From: CAYNLY01 sp964398225
GTDB lineage: Bacteria; Pseudomonadota; Zetaproteobacteria; Mariprofundales; Mariprofundaceae
Direction of reading: 5' to 3'
Length of the DNA: 29,139 bases
Assembly (NCBI GenBank): GCA_964398225.1
Contig: CAYNLY010000014.1
Span: 1-29,139, forward strand
Within the stretch, counting starts at the first letter, position 1; each line of letters starts with the position of its first letter. This document shows positions 15,051-22,800 of the stretch, in pieces. Position numbers and translations under genes: made by a program. The notes under the pieces are model-generated. The model was not told the DNA's origin. It did not search any database and saw nothing but the letters and a program-made list of their open reading frames with translations.

Positions 15051-15884
15051 TTGAAGCAGTATCTCGATCTCATGCGCCATGTCCGCGATCACGGTGTGGA
15101 TCGAATGGACCGGACCGGCACGGGCACGCGCTCGGTGTTCGGCTATCAGATGCGCTTCGATCTCGCGCGGGGATTCCCGCTGGTCACGACCAAGCGCGTG
15201 CATCTGAAATCGGTGATCCACGAGCTGCTCTGGTTCCTGCGAGGGGACACAAACCTCGCCTACCTGCACGAACACGGCGTGACGATCTGGGACGAGTGGG
15301 CCACCGAGGACGGCGAGCTCGGGCCGATCTACGGTCACCAGTGGCGTTCGTGGCGGGCGCCGGACGGGCGCGTGATCGATCAGCTGGCCGACGTGGTCCG
15401 CCAGATCCGCGAGCGGCCCTATTCGCGGCGGCACCTGGTCTCGGCCTGGAATGTGGCCGATCTGCCCGATGAATCGATGAGCCCGCAGGACAACGTCCGC
15501 ATGGGGCGCATGGCGCTGGCGCCGTGCCATACGCTGTTCCAGTTCTATGTCGCCGACGGACGGCTTTCCTGCCAGCTCTACCAGCGCAGCGCCGACATCT
15601 TCCTCGGCGTGCCGTTCAACATCGCCTCCTACGCGCTGCTGACGATGATGGTCGCCCAGGTCACCGGGCTCAAGCCGGGCGAGTTCGTGCACACGCTCGG
15701 AGACGCGCATCTGTATGCGAATCATCGCGAGCAGGTGGAACTGCAGCTTTCGCGCACGCCCTACCCGCTGCCGACGATGCGCCTGAACCCGGAGGTCGAG
15801 GATCTGTTCGCGTTCCGCTACGAGGACTTCACGCTCGAAAACTACCGCTGCCATCCGCCGATCCGCGCGCCGATCGCGGTCTGA
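15051..15884 (+). CDS. thyA: Thymidylate synthase
   Basis: ThyA converts dUMP to dTMP using 5,10-methylene-THF and produces dihydrofolate. The 277-residue protein starts MKQYLDLMRHV from a TTG codon with GAGGGGA 3 bases before it. DRTGTGTRSVFGYQMRFDL, ELLWFLRGDTN, GPIYGHQWR and PYSRRH are present. The catalytic cysteine is C159 in LAPCHTLFQFYV, and QRSADIFLGVPFNIASYALL follows. It is about 13 residues longer than E. coli ThyA because of an insertion, PDESMSPQDNVRMGR, just before the catalytic cysteine; similar insertions occur in other proteobacteria. The next gene, folA, starts 6 bases after its stop and regenerates THF from its product, so the pair is functionally linked. Confidence 0.97.
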   Translation: MKQYLDLMRHVRDHGVDRMDRTGTGTRSVFGYQMRFDLARGFPLVTTKRVHLKSVIHELLWFLRGDTNLAYLHEHGVTIWDEWATEDGELGPIYGHQWRSWRAPDGRVIDQLADVVRQIRERPYSRRHLVSAWNVADLPDESMSPQDNVRMGRMALAPCHTLFQFYVADGRLSCQLYQRSADIFLGVPFNIASYALLTMMVAQVTGLKPGEFVHTLGDAHLYANHREQVELQLSRTPYPLPTMRLNPEVEDLFAFRYEDFTLENYRCHPPIRAPIAV

Positions 15885-15890
15885 AACCGG

Positions 15891-16367
15891 ATGCTGTCGC
15901 TGATCTGGGCGCAGGACGAATCGGGCCTGATCGGAAGGGGCAATCGTCTGCCGTGGCGTCTGCCGGCGGATCTGGCCTGGTTCCGGCGGCAGACGATGGG
16001 CAAGCCGGTTCTGATGGGGCGGCGCACGTTCGAATCGATCGGCCGCCCCCTGCCGGGCCGGGAAAATCTCGTGCTGAGCACGAGGCTGGCGGCGCTGCCC
16101 GGTTGCACGATCGTCCCAAGCCTCGGCGAGGCCCGGCGGATCGCCGGTTCACGCGAGCTGATGGTGATCGGCGGGGCACAGGTCTACCGGCTCGCGCTGC
16201 CGCATGCCCGCCGCCTGTATCTGACCGAGGTGCACGCCCGATTCGACGGGGACGTGTTCTTTCCCGACTGGGACCGGAGCCGCTGGCGCGAGGTGTTCCG
16301 TGAGGACCACGAAGCCGACGCCGACAACCCCTGGCCCTACAGCTTCGTGATCCTTGAGCCCGTCTGA
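15891..16367 (+). CDS. folA: Dihydrofolate reductase
   Basis: FolA reduces dihydrofolate with NADPH and is the trimethoprim target. The 158-residue length equals the usual bacterial size. WAQDESGLIGRGNRLPWRLPADL carries the conserved Trp22-region and the active-site Asp at residue 27. MGRRTFESIGRPLPGRENLVLS and VIGGAQVYRLALPHARRLYLTEV are the standard cofactor-binding segments. The start follows thyA by 6 bases. The 3' end overlaps the convergent maf-family gene by 31 bases, so both C-terminal coding ends share sequence on opposite strands. Confidence 0.96.
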   Translation: MLSLIWAQDESGLIGRGNRLPWRLPADLAWFRRQTMGKPVLMGRRTFESIGRPLPGRENLVLSTRLAALPGCTIVPSLGEARRIAGSRELMVIGGAQVYRLALPHARRLYLTEVHARFDGDVFFPDWDRSRWREVFREDHEADADNPWPYSFVILEPV

Positions 16368-16948
16368 AGGCGCCGGAGCGGTTCGAGCCAGCCGGCGAGC
16401 GTGATCAGCGGAAGCCCCTCGAGCGCGGTCGGATCCGCGGTCTCGATCTTCGTGAACAGCGCGATGCCGAGGCTTTCGACCTTGAAGCTTCCGGCCGAAT
16501 CCAGCGGCCGGTCCGCGGCCACGTAGGCGCGGATTTCCGCGCGGGTCAGCCGGCGCAGGTGCACCGTGGTCGGGACGACGGCGCTTGAGGTGCCCGAGGG
16601 CGTCCGGAGCACGGCGGCGGTCAAAAAGCATACGCTCCCGCCGCTCATGCGTTCAAGCTGCGCCTCTGCGCGGGCGCTGCTTCCGGGCTTGCCGAGGATT
16701 TCGCCGGTATCCAGCACGGCCACTTGGTCGGCGCCGATGATCCAGGCCTCGGGGCATTCACGGGCGACGGCCTCGGCCTTACGGCGCGCGTTCTCGAGGG
16801 CAACCGCGCAGGGCGTTCCACAGCGAAGCTCGTCGCAGGCCGGGGACCGGCATTCGAAGGGAAGCATGAGCCGGCTCAAAAGCTTCCGCTTGTAGGGCGA
16901 GCCGGAAGCCAGGATCAGGCGGGGGATCGGATCGGGCGGTCGCGCCAT
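16337..16948 (-). CDS. Maf-family nucleotide pyrophosphatase, YceF-type (7-methyl-GTP pyrophosphatase)
   Basis: This 203-residue house-cleaning enzyme hydrolyses modified nucleoside triphosphates. Family motifs in order: ILASGSPYKRKLLSRL near the N-terminus, IIGADQVAVLDTGEILGKPG (about residues 70-90) with the catalytic-type Asp-Gln, then DSAGSFKVESLGIALF and DPTALEGLPLITL. The last two patterns are those of the YceF branch, which acts on m7GTP, rather than YhdE, which acts on dTTP/UTP. The TAG stop lies inside folA on the opposite strand (31-base overlap). It is the last gene of the zapD-yacG-membrane protein series; the gene before it ends 3 bases before its ATG. Confidence 0.93.
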   Translation of the reverse strand: MARPPDPIPRLILASGSPYKRKLLSRLMLPFECRSPACDELRCGTPCAVALENARRKAEAVARECPEAWIIGADQVAVLDTGEILGKPGSSARAEAQLERMSGGSVCFLTAAVLRTPSGTSSAVVPTTVHLRRLTRAEIRAYVAADRPLDSAGSFKVESLGIALFTKIETADPTALEGLPLITLAGWLEPLRRLQTGSRITKL

Positions 16949-16951
16949 GGG

Positions 16952-17386
16952 CTACGGGAACACGGCGGCCGAAAACAGGCAGCCGGCCGCGACCAAATCC
17001 CTGAGCCAGCCCGGAAGCTCCCACCAGCCTTCCCGCCGCCGCATCAGGCGCCAGCCCGCGGGCAGCGCGTGGCAGACGAACGCGGTGCCGAGCAGCTGCG
17101 CGGCGAACTCCGAGTGAAGCGCGATCGAAACAACGAGCGCTGCGGCAAGCACCCACAGGCCTCCGAAGATGGCGCGTCCGGCCAGCACCGCGTCGACGCT
17201 GGCACCGACGAGCAGGAGCGCGGCCGCAGCATCGAGCCACAGCCGGCCCAGCTCCATGCCGGGGTCCATCACGACGCCGCCATGCCAGGCCCAGGGCCAG
17301 AACGCGACGGGCAGAAGAAGCGCAAGGCTCACCGCGGTGTAGACGACGGTCTCAAGCCTGCGGTCCGCCCGCTCAGGCGTCGTCAT
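16952..17386 (-). CDS. Uncharacterised inner membrane protein
   Basis: This is a 144-residue protein I do not recognise. Hydrophobic segments lie at about residues 15-32 (VVYTAVSLALLLPVAFWPW), 50-68, 72-92 and 127-143, giving three or four membrane helices with a basic stretch (WRLMRRREGWW) before the last. The frame is supported by its position: the start overlaps the end of yacG by 14 bases and the stop lies 3 bases before the maf-family ATG. There is no signal-cleavage site and there are no conserved catalytic residues. Hydrophobic, well-spaced helices argue against an artefact. Confidence 0.7.
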   Translation of the reverse strand: MTTPERADRRLETVVYTAVSLALLLPVAFWPWAWHGGVVMDPGMELGRLWLDAAAALLLVGASVDAVLAGRAIFGGLWVLAAALVVSIALHSEFAAQLLGTAFVCHALPAGWRLMRRREGWWELPGWLRDLVAAGCLFSAAVFP

Positions 17387-17570
17387 CGTCCGTGGGAGCT
17401 CCGTCGGGAATCGAGGCGGGTTCGCCCGGAATCCGGTAATCGCCCGCCGCCCAGTGGCCGAGATCGCGGATCCGGCAGCGGGAGGAACAGAACGGGAAAT
17501 CCGGGCACTCCCGGGGCACCCGCTTGCCGCAGATCGGGCAGCGCACCGTCCGGGGGCCGGTTTCAGCCAA
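17373..17570 (-). CDS. yacG: Zinc-binding DNA gyrase inhibitor YacG
   Basis: YacG is a small protein that binds gyrase GyrB and inhibits its activity. This 65-residue version has four zinc cysteines at positions 11, 14, 28 and 32 (CPICGK and FCSSRC), followed by RIRDLGHWAAGDYRIPG, all typical. The C-terminus is acidic (DGAPTDDDDA). The start is a TTG that overlaps the zapD stop region by 8 bases. zapD-yacG is the conserved order in beta- and gammaproteobacteria, often with coaE in front; coaE is not present here. Confidence 0.95.
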   Translation of the reverse strand: MAETGPRTVRCPICGKRVPRECPDFPFCSSRCRIRDLGHWAAGDYRIPGEPASIPDGAPTDDDDA

Positions 17571-18351
17571 GGGGCACCAGCATCATCGCGTATTCGACCG
17601 GCGAGCCCACCGCTTCGCTCGGGCCGCCTTCGTTGAGGCGCAGGAAACGCAGGCGGATGGCCAGGCGGTTGCCGGAAATGTTCGGCACCACCCCCTGGGC
17701 CACCTGATCGGCGGGCAGCGCGATGACCAGAAGCCCGTGCTCCTGATTGCGCGGCGGGCTGATCTGGTCGCTGCCGTCCTCGGCGATGCGCCGTTCCCAG
17801 GGAACGTAGTTGTACAGGATCTCCTCGAGCGTGGCGGTCGCTTCGGCCAGCGGGCGGACGAGTTCGGTAAGCCGCGCGGCCCGCTCCGGAGGTTGCTCGG
17901 CGTTTTCGGGCCAGAGCGCGGTCAGCGCATCGGCGAGCGCGGGCTTGTGCGCAAGCCAGTCCTGCTTCTTCAGCGCGTTGTGAAAGGCCGCGATCAGCGC
18001 GTCCCGGCTCAGCCAGCGCATCAGTTCCGGCGCGCCGTCTTCCAGTTCGGCCAGGTGCCGTTCCAGCCGGTTGCAGGTCTGGCGGATCTGCTCGGCGTAT
18101 TCGGGATGGCGCGCGGCCAGCTCCCGCACCGCGTTGCGCGTGCCGGCGAGCAGCGCCTGGATCTCGCCAAGGGCCGGTTTGCGCTGGTGCTCTCCCAGCA
18201 TCGAGTCGCGGAGGTCGGCGGCTGCCTGCAGCCAGGCCAGCGGCGCGTGGACTTTGGCTGCATGCTTAAGCTCGCGCAGCGCCTGGGCCACGTCCAGAAA
18301 GGCGCGGATGCGCGCGTTCAGCGCGTAGCTGAAGCGGACCGGTTCGCTCAA
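17563..18351 (-). CDS. zapD: Cell division protein ZapD (FtsZ-associated)
   Basis: ZapD cross-links FtsZ filaments at the division ring. The 262-residue protein starts SEPVRFSYALNARIRAFLDV, close to the family consensus of a start rich in YE/YxLNERxRxFLRLE. It is mainly helical in the first 180 residues and ends in a beta-rich part (HGLLVIALPADQV, RLAIRLRFLRL) with a final PVEYAMMLVPLG. A longer frame extends upstream into the ATPase gene. I chose the TTG at 18351 because it forms a TTGA overlap with the ATPase stop, has GGAGGA about 9 bases upstream and gives a near-normal length (E. coli 247). Confidence 0.93.
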   Translation of the reverse strand: MSEPVRFSYALNARIRAFLDVAQALRELKHAAKVHAPLAWLQAAADLRDSMLGEHQRKPALGEIQALLAGTRNAVRELAARHPEYAEQIRQTCNRLERHLAELEDGAPELMRWLSRDALIAAFHNALKKQDWLAHKPALADALTALWPENAEQPPERAARLTELVRPLAEATATLEEILYNYVPWERRIAEDGSDQISPPRNQEHGLLVIALPADQVAQGVVPNISGNRLAIRLRFLRLNEGGPSEAVGSPVEYAMMLVPLG

Positions 18352-18965
18352 CGGCTTCCATCCTCCATCGTGGGCCCCTCCGGGGTCATGCGCCAGCGGA
18401 TGGCGTCCAGATTCCGCCAATCCTGCCAGCGATTCGTGGCCACCACCACGATGCGCGCGCACCGGGACGCGAATGCCCGGATGGATTCGGCCATTGCATG
18501 CGCCTCGTGCTCGGGCCAGCCGGCCAGCGGCTCATCCAGCAGGACGAGCAGGCTGCCCGCAAGCTCGGCGCTTGCGAGCGCAAGCCGGAGCGCGGCATCC
18601 CTGGGCAGGGCTTCGCAGGGCGTGGCGGCATCGCGCCCGTCCAGTTCCCATCGCGCGAGCGCGGCGCGCACGGCTTCGTCGTCCACGCGCGTCAGACCGA
18701 AGCGGACCTCTTCCATCAGCGTGGGCGCAAGCCACACCGGCGGCTGACGGTCGGGGCGATAGTAGACCCGGTGCGGCGCCCAGGGCGGTGACGATCCGCA
18801 CAGGGAAACGGACCAGCCTTTGGGAAGGGGCGCAAGCCCCGCCAGGCGCTCGAGCCACCGGCTCTTGCCGCTTCCGATCGGGCCCGTAAGCAGCACGAGG
18901 CTGCTGGCGGGTGCCTTGAGGCATCCGCCGGGGCCGCGAAGCTCGAAGTCGGTGCGAAGGCTCAA
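18348..18965 (-). CDS. ABC-like ATPase with degenerate signature motif
   Basis: This is a 205-residue protein of the ABC ATPase fold. Walker A is intact (TGPIGSGKS, residues 27-35). A Q-loop-like region reads RPDRQPPVWLAPTLMEEVRFGL, resembling CbiO/ECF-type ATPases. Walker B is intact (LLVLLDEPLAG). The signature LSGGQ is replaced by EALPRDAALRLALASA, the D-loop reads AGWPE instead of SGLDP, and the H-loop histidine is replaced by Asn in VVATNRW. No permease or binding protein gene is adjacent. The longer frame enters the tRNA gene, so I chose the TTG at 18965, which lacks a good Shine-Dalgarno. Its stop overlaps the zapD start. It may be an ABC protein with altered mechanism, or one that has lost transport function; its role is unknown. 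Confidence 0.75.
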   Translation of the reverse strand: MSLRTDFELRGPGGCLKAPASSLVLLTGPIGSGKSRWLERLAGLAPLPKGWSVSLCGSSPPWAPHRVYYRPDRQPPVWLAPTLMEEVRFGLTRVDDEAVRAALARWELDGRDAATPCEALPRDAALRLALASAELAGSLLVLLDEPLAGWPEHEAHAMAESIRAFASRCARIVVVATNRWQDWRNLDAIRWRMTPEGPTMEDGSR

Positions 18966-18994
18966 CGGGAGGCCGCCGGAAGCGGAAGGGAAAC

Positions 18995-19068
18995 TGGAGC
19001 GGGTGATGGGAATCGAACCCACGTTCTCAGCTTGGGAAGCTGATGTTCTACCATTGAACTACACCCGC
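18995..19068 (-). tRNA. tRNA-Gly (anticodon CCC)
   Basis: The cloverleaf is clear on the minus strand. Acceptor GCGGGTG (19068-19062) pairs with CACCCGC. The D arm has GTTCAATGGTAGAAC, the anticodon stem CAGC/GCTG encloses the 7-base loop TTCCCAA, and the T arm has GGGTTCGATTCCC. The anticodon CCC reads GGG. The discriminator is T and the CCA end is encoded (18997-18995). It closely resembles E. coli glyU. The next gene on the same strand starts only about 29 bases after the CCA. Confidence 0.98.
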
Positions 19069-19080
19069 ATGCGTGGCGAT

Positions 19081-19108
19081 ATGATAGAAGCCGGGTTCTC
19101 GGGTGCAA
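19081..19108 (-). promoter_or_regulatory. Candidate promoter of tRNA-Gly
   Basis: TTGCAC (19108-19103), a 16-base spacer and TATCAT (19086-19081) precede the tRNA. The -10 matches 5 of 6 and the -35 begins TTG. Transcription would start near 19074, about 6 bases before the mature 5' end. It lies between the dnaQ stop and the tRNA. Confidence 0.5.
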
Positions 19109-19116
19109 GAGGGCGA

Positions 19117-19863
19117 TCAGGCGGCCGGCTCCGGAGCGGACTGGCGCCAGATCAGGCTGCCCCCGCTTTCCTTCTCGATGCGTGCGAGCAGCGCCGCATG
19201 CGCCTTGCGGTCCTCCTCGGGAATCGGCGGCGGAGACCGGCGCATCAGGGGGGCGGTTTCGGCCTGTTCGTCCCGCTGACTGCTCCTTCGCGGGGCGCGC
19301 GCCAGCTTCCCCGCCGGCACGGCCGGGATGTCCATGCCCAGCGAGAACTGCCGGCCGCCGGTCATCGCAAGATACACCTCGGCGAGCAGTTCGGCATCGA
19401 GCAGCGCGCCGTGCAGGGTGCGGTGCCCCCGGTCGATGCCGTAGCGGTCGCAGAGCGCATCCAGCGTGTTCGTCTGGTTCGGATGGATCCGGCGGGCGTA
19501 GGCCAGCGTGTCGATCACCGGCACCGATTCGATGCCGGGCTTTCCGGCAAGGTGCAGTTCGTTCATCAGAAAGCCCAGGTCGAACGGGGCGTTGTGGATG
19601 ACCAGGGTGGCGCCGTCGATGAAATCGAGAAAGGCGTCCGCGATCTCCCGGAACGGCGGCTTGTCGCGCACCTTCGCGTCGTCGATGCCGTGGATGCGCA
19701 CGACTTCCTTCGGAATGGGGCGTTCCGGATTGACGTAGTGGTGAAACTTGCGCTCGCGCCGGAGTGCGCGATGCCGGACCTCGATGGCGCCGATTTCGAC
19801 GATGCGGTCCCCGCCGTGGGGGGAAAGGCCGGTCGTCTCGGTGTCCAGCATCACGAGCCGCAT
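19117..19863 (-). CDS. dnaQ: DNA polymerase III epsilon subunit (3'-5' proofreading exonuclease)
   Basis: DnaQ is the proofreading subunit of the replicative polymerase core. The 248-residue protein has DEDDh exonuclease motifs: Exo I LDTETTG with D7 and E9, then GDRIVEIGAIE; Exo II VIHNAPFDLGFL near residue 95-105; Exo III RTLHGALLDAELLAEVY with the catalytic His and Asp. A flexible Pro/Arg-rich linker and a C-terminal tail (RIEKESGGSLIW) for polymerase binding follow. The start at 19863 follows the AsmA-like stop after 23 bases and has no obvious Shine-Dalgarno. In E. coli dnaQ is next to rnhA; here rnhA is about 9 kb away. Confidence 0.96.
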   Translation of the reverse strand: MRLVMLDTETTGLSPHGGDRIVEIGAIEVRHRALRRERKFHHYVNPERPIPKEVVRIHGIDDAKVRDKPPFREIADAFLDFIDGATLVIHNAPFDLGFLMNELHLAGKPGIESVPVIDTLAYARRIHPNQTNTLDALCDRYGIDRGHRTLHGALLDAELLAEVYLAMTGGRQFSLGMDIPAVPAGKLARAPRRSSQRDEQAETAPLMRRSPPPIPEEDRKAHAALLARIEKESGGSLIWRQSAPEPAA

Positions 19864-19886
19864 GGCGGGATTATGCGCCGGGACGG

Positions 19887-22800
19887 CTACTTTGCCAAAT
19901 CGGGCTCCGGTGGTTTGCCGAACCAGCGCGAGGGCAGGCTCAGCAGGGTCTCGACAAGCCCGCCTCCGCTCAATCCGGCTTCCTCGGGCCGGATGCCGTC
20001 CACGGCCGGGTCCGTAAACGGCCCGTGCATGCGATAGACCTTGCGGTACAGGCTTCGCGCCTTGCCGCCGAGAATGTCGCGCAGCAGCGGGATTCTGGCG
20101 ATGATCGCATCGAGGTTCTGAAGCGGGCGCACGACGAGCACCAGATCCATCGTCCTGCGTTCGAGATCGACGCTTCCCTTGCCCGCAACGTCGAAGGCCG
20201 ACGAACGCAGCGCGAGGTTGCGGATGCGGATTCCGGCATCGTGCAGGATGCTCTCGAACTGGAACCTCCGGTACAGCGTTCCGGGTCCGGTGAGATCCTT
20301 GCGGCCTCCGAACAGCAAGCGGGGCAGGTCGGCAAGATTGGTGGCCGCAAGCAGCTTGGCCAGTCCGCCGCCTTCGAGCACGCGTCCGGAATCGCTGCGC
20401 ACGCGCAGCCGTCCGTCCAGACCTTTCCACCACGGCTGTCCTTCGCGCAGATGCCCCCGGCCGGCGAACAGGATCTGGCCCCGTCCGCCCTGGAAGCGGT
20501 CCGTGATCCCGAGCGTGGTGATCAGCTCGCCGAAGTTTCCGGACAGCCAGGCAAAGCCCTCCCAGTCCATGCCGCCGTCCGCCGACGGCGTGAGGCGGGC
20601 GGACATCTCCAGTTTCTGGCCGGCCGCGCGCGCCCTGAGCTGCCTCAGATCGATCGCGCCCCCGCCGGTCAGCGCAAAGCGCGCGCTCGCATCCTCGATC
20701 GTGACATCCCCGGTCCGGATGCCGGCCGCCTCGAGCATGCCGACGCTGTCCCGCTGCGAGGCAAGCTGAAGGTGCAGCCCCGAAAGGGTCGCCGCGTCCC
20801 ATTCGAAGCGGTCGATCCGGGCCCGGAGCACCCAGGGCCGGTCGTCCTCGTGTCGCGCAAGTTGCATCGCCTCCGGCAGCGCGTTGCGGCTGAGGCGCGA
20901 GGCATCCAGGTCGATCTCCCAGGGGCTTGCCGCATCGAGATCGGCGCGGATGCGAATGGTGCCGGCAAAGCCCGGGGTGCGGATCTCGTCGAGCTTCAGG
21001 GAAAGGCCTGAAGAATCGATGCGTCCGCTGCCGGAAAGCGAGAGCGCCCGGCCGACCGAGGCGATCCGCTCGATCCGGATTTCCGGCGAGGCAAGGGCGC
21101 GGTTCATCGATCCGGTCAGGACCAGCGCGAACTCCTCGCCGATCCGCTTGTCCGAGCCGAGCAGGCGCCGCCAGGCCGCATCGGTGAGGCTGAGGCGAGC
21201 GTGCAGCCGTTCGTCGAGGCGGGCATCCAGGCCGATCATTCCGGACGGCGCTTCGAGCGGAAGCTGGATGTGCGCGCTCAGCGCGGCAAAGTCGCCGGTG
21301 AGATGCGCCTCGAAGCCCCGAAGCATCCAGGCGCCGGAGCCGTCCGGGCCCGCATCGAGCGACAGGCGTCCGGAAAGCCTGCGCCCGTCCAGGCGCATGT
21401 TCCGCATCGCGATGCCCTGTCCGTGCACCCACTGCACGACGCCGTCCCGAAGCTCGATGCGGCGCCCATGCAGGCTCAGGCGCCACGCGGGATCCGGCCG
21501 GATTGCGGCCCGGGCGCGGTCGGGCTCCGGCCGGGTGGGATCCCAGAGCAGCTGGAAATCCACGAGGCTGGTATCCTGCTCCCAGGGCCAGCCGCCGGAT
21601 TCCGGTGGTCCGACCTTGGAAAGGATGCGGGCAAGACTTGCCCTTGCATGGCCCTCGATGTGCAGCATCAGGGTGTCCCACGGAATCCGGAGGCTGCCCC
21701 GGGCGGTGCCCATACCTGCGGGAAGCCGCGCGCGGACGATCTGCGCCCGCAAATGCTTCTCGTCGATTTCCACTTCCGCTTCCAGATCGCCCAGCATGTC
21801 CCCGCCGGTGCCGAGCGCGATTTCGGCCTTGTCCAGATGCGCCCGGACCCGATAGCGCATCCCGTCCCAGTCCTCCGCCTTTGGCCCTTCGGGCAGCGGA
21901 AGGTGCAGGAAAAGACTGCCCGCTACGTTTGTCGCCCGGCCGCGATGCATGCGGGCAAGCCAGTCGTGCCAGTCCTTCCCGCCCAGAGGCCTGAGCCAGG
22001 ACCAGACGAGCGGCATCGCAAGGCTTTCGGACGTGGCGGTGAGATGCAGGGCATCGTCCTGCCAGAACCCGGTCGCATCGATCCGGTTCTCTCCCAGTTG
22101 CCAGACGAGCTCCGCGATCTCGAAGCGGACGGGGGCGGCGGATTGTTGCCGGTCGAGGGTGATGCGGCTGTCGATGCGTTCGAACGGCACGCGTTCGTCT
22201 CCGGGCAGAATCAGTTGGGCCGCGGGATCGGCCCGGGCCGATACGCGGATGTGGAACCTGTTTTCCCGCGGCCGCTCAAGCCGCAGCGAAATCCGGCCGT
22301 CGCCGCGCAGATGCCGGCGCAAATCGGGCGGCAGCCAGTCCAGGCTTTCGCATGCGAGATGGGCCTGCTCAGGAAGGCCGTCCTCGGAAAGGCGCGCCTC
22401 GATCCGGATCGGCCCCGAGCGCAGGCTCAGGCGGCGCGCTCCGGCCTCGAAGCGAAGGTTCAGATTTTTGAGCCGGATGGCCCCGCCCGGGCGGTGGAGC
22501 GTTGCGTCCACATCCTGAAGCGCGAGCGAGGTTTCCGGCCACTCGGACGGGGACGGCAGCGGCATGACCGCCGGCGCGGTGAGCTCCAGGTGCCCGCGGA
22601 CAAGCTCGATCCGGTCGGGCCGGATGCTGCCCACGAGCAGAGGAAGCATCGGAATGCGCACGCGCACGTCCGCATCGCTCAATCGGATCCGGCCGGAGGC
22701 CCCTTTCAGATGCACATGCTCGGCGCGCACCCAGAGCCATCCGGACCAGGACCACGAAAGCCCGCCGAGCTGCAACTCGGACAGGTGCAGCCGGCTTTTC

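Noticed and set aside
18966..19022. N-terminal extension of the ABC-like ATPase starting at an ATG at 19022
   Set aside because: It would begin inside the T/anticodon part of the tRNA-Gly gene, so a start after the tRNA is required.
19117..21681. 854-residue minus-strand frame running from dnaQ into the AsmA-like region
   Set aside because: Only the last 248 residues from ATG 19863 are DnaQ. The rest is an out-of-frame reading of the AsmA-like gene rich in Arg/Pro/Gly.
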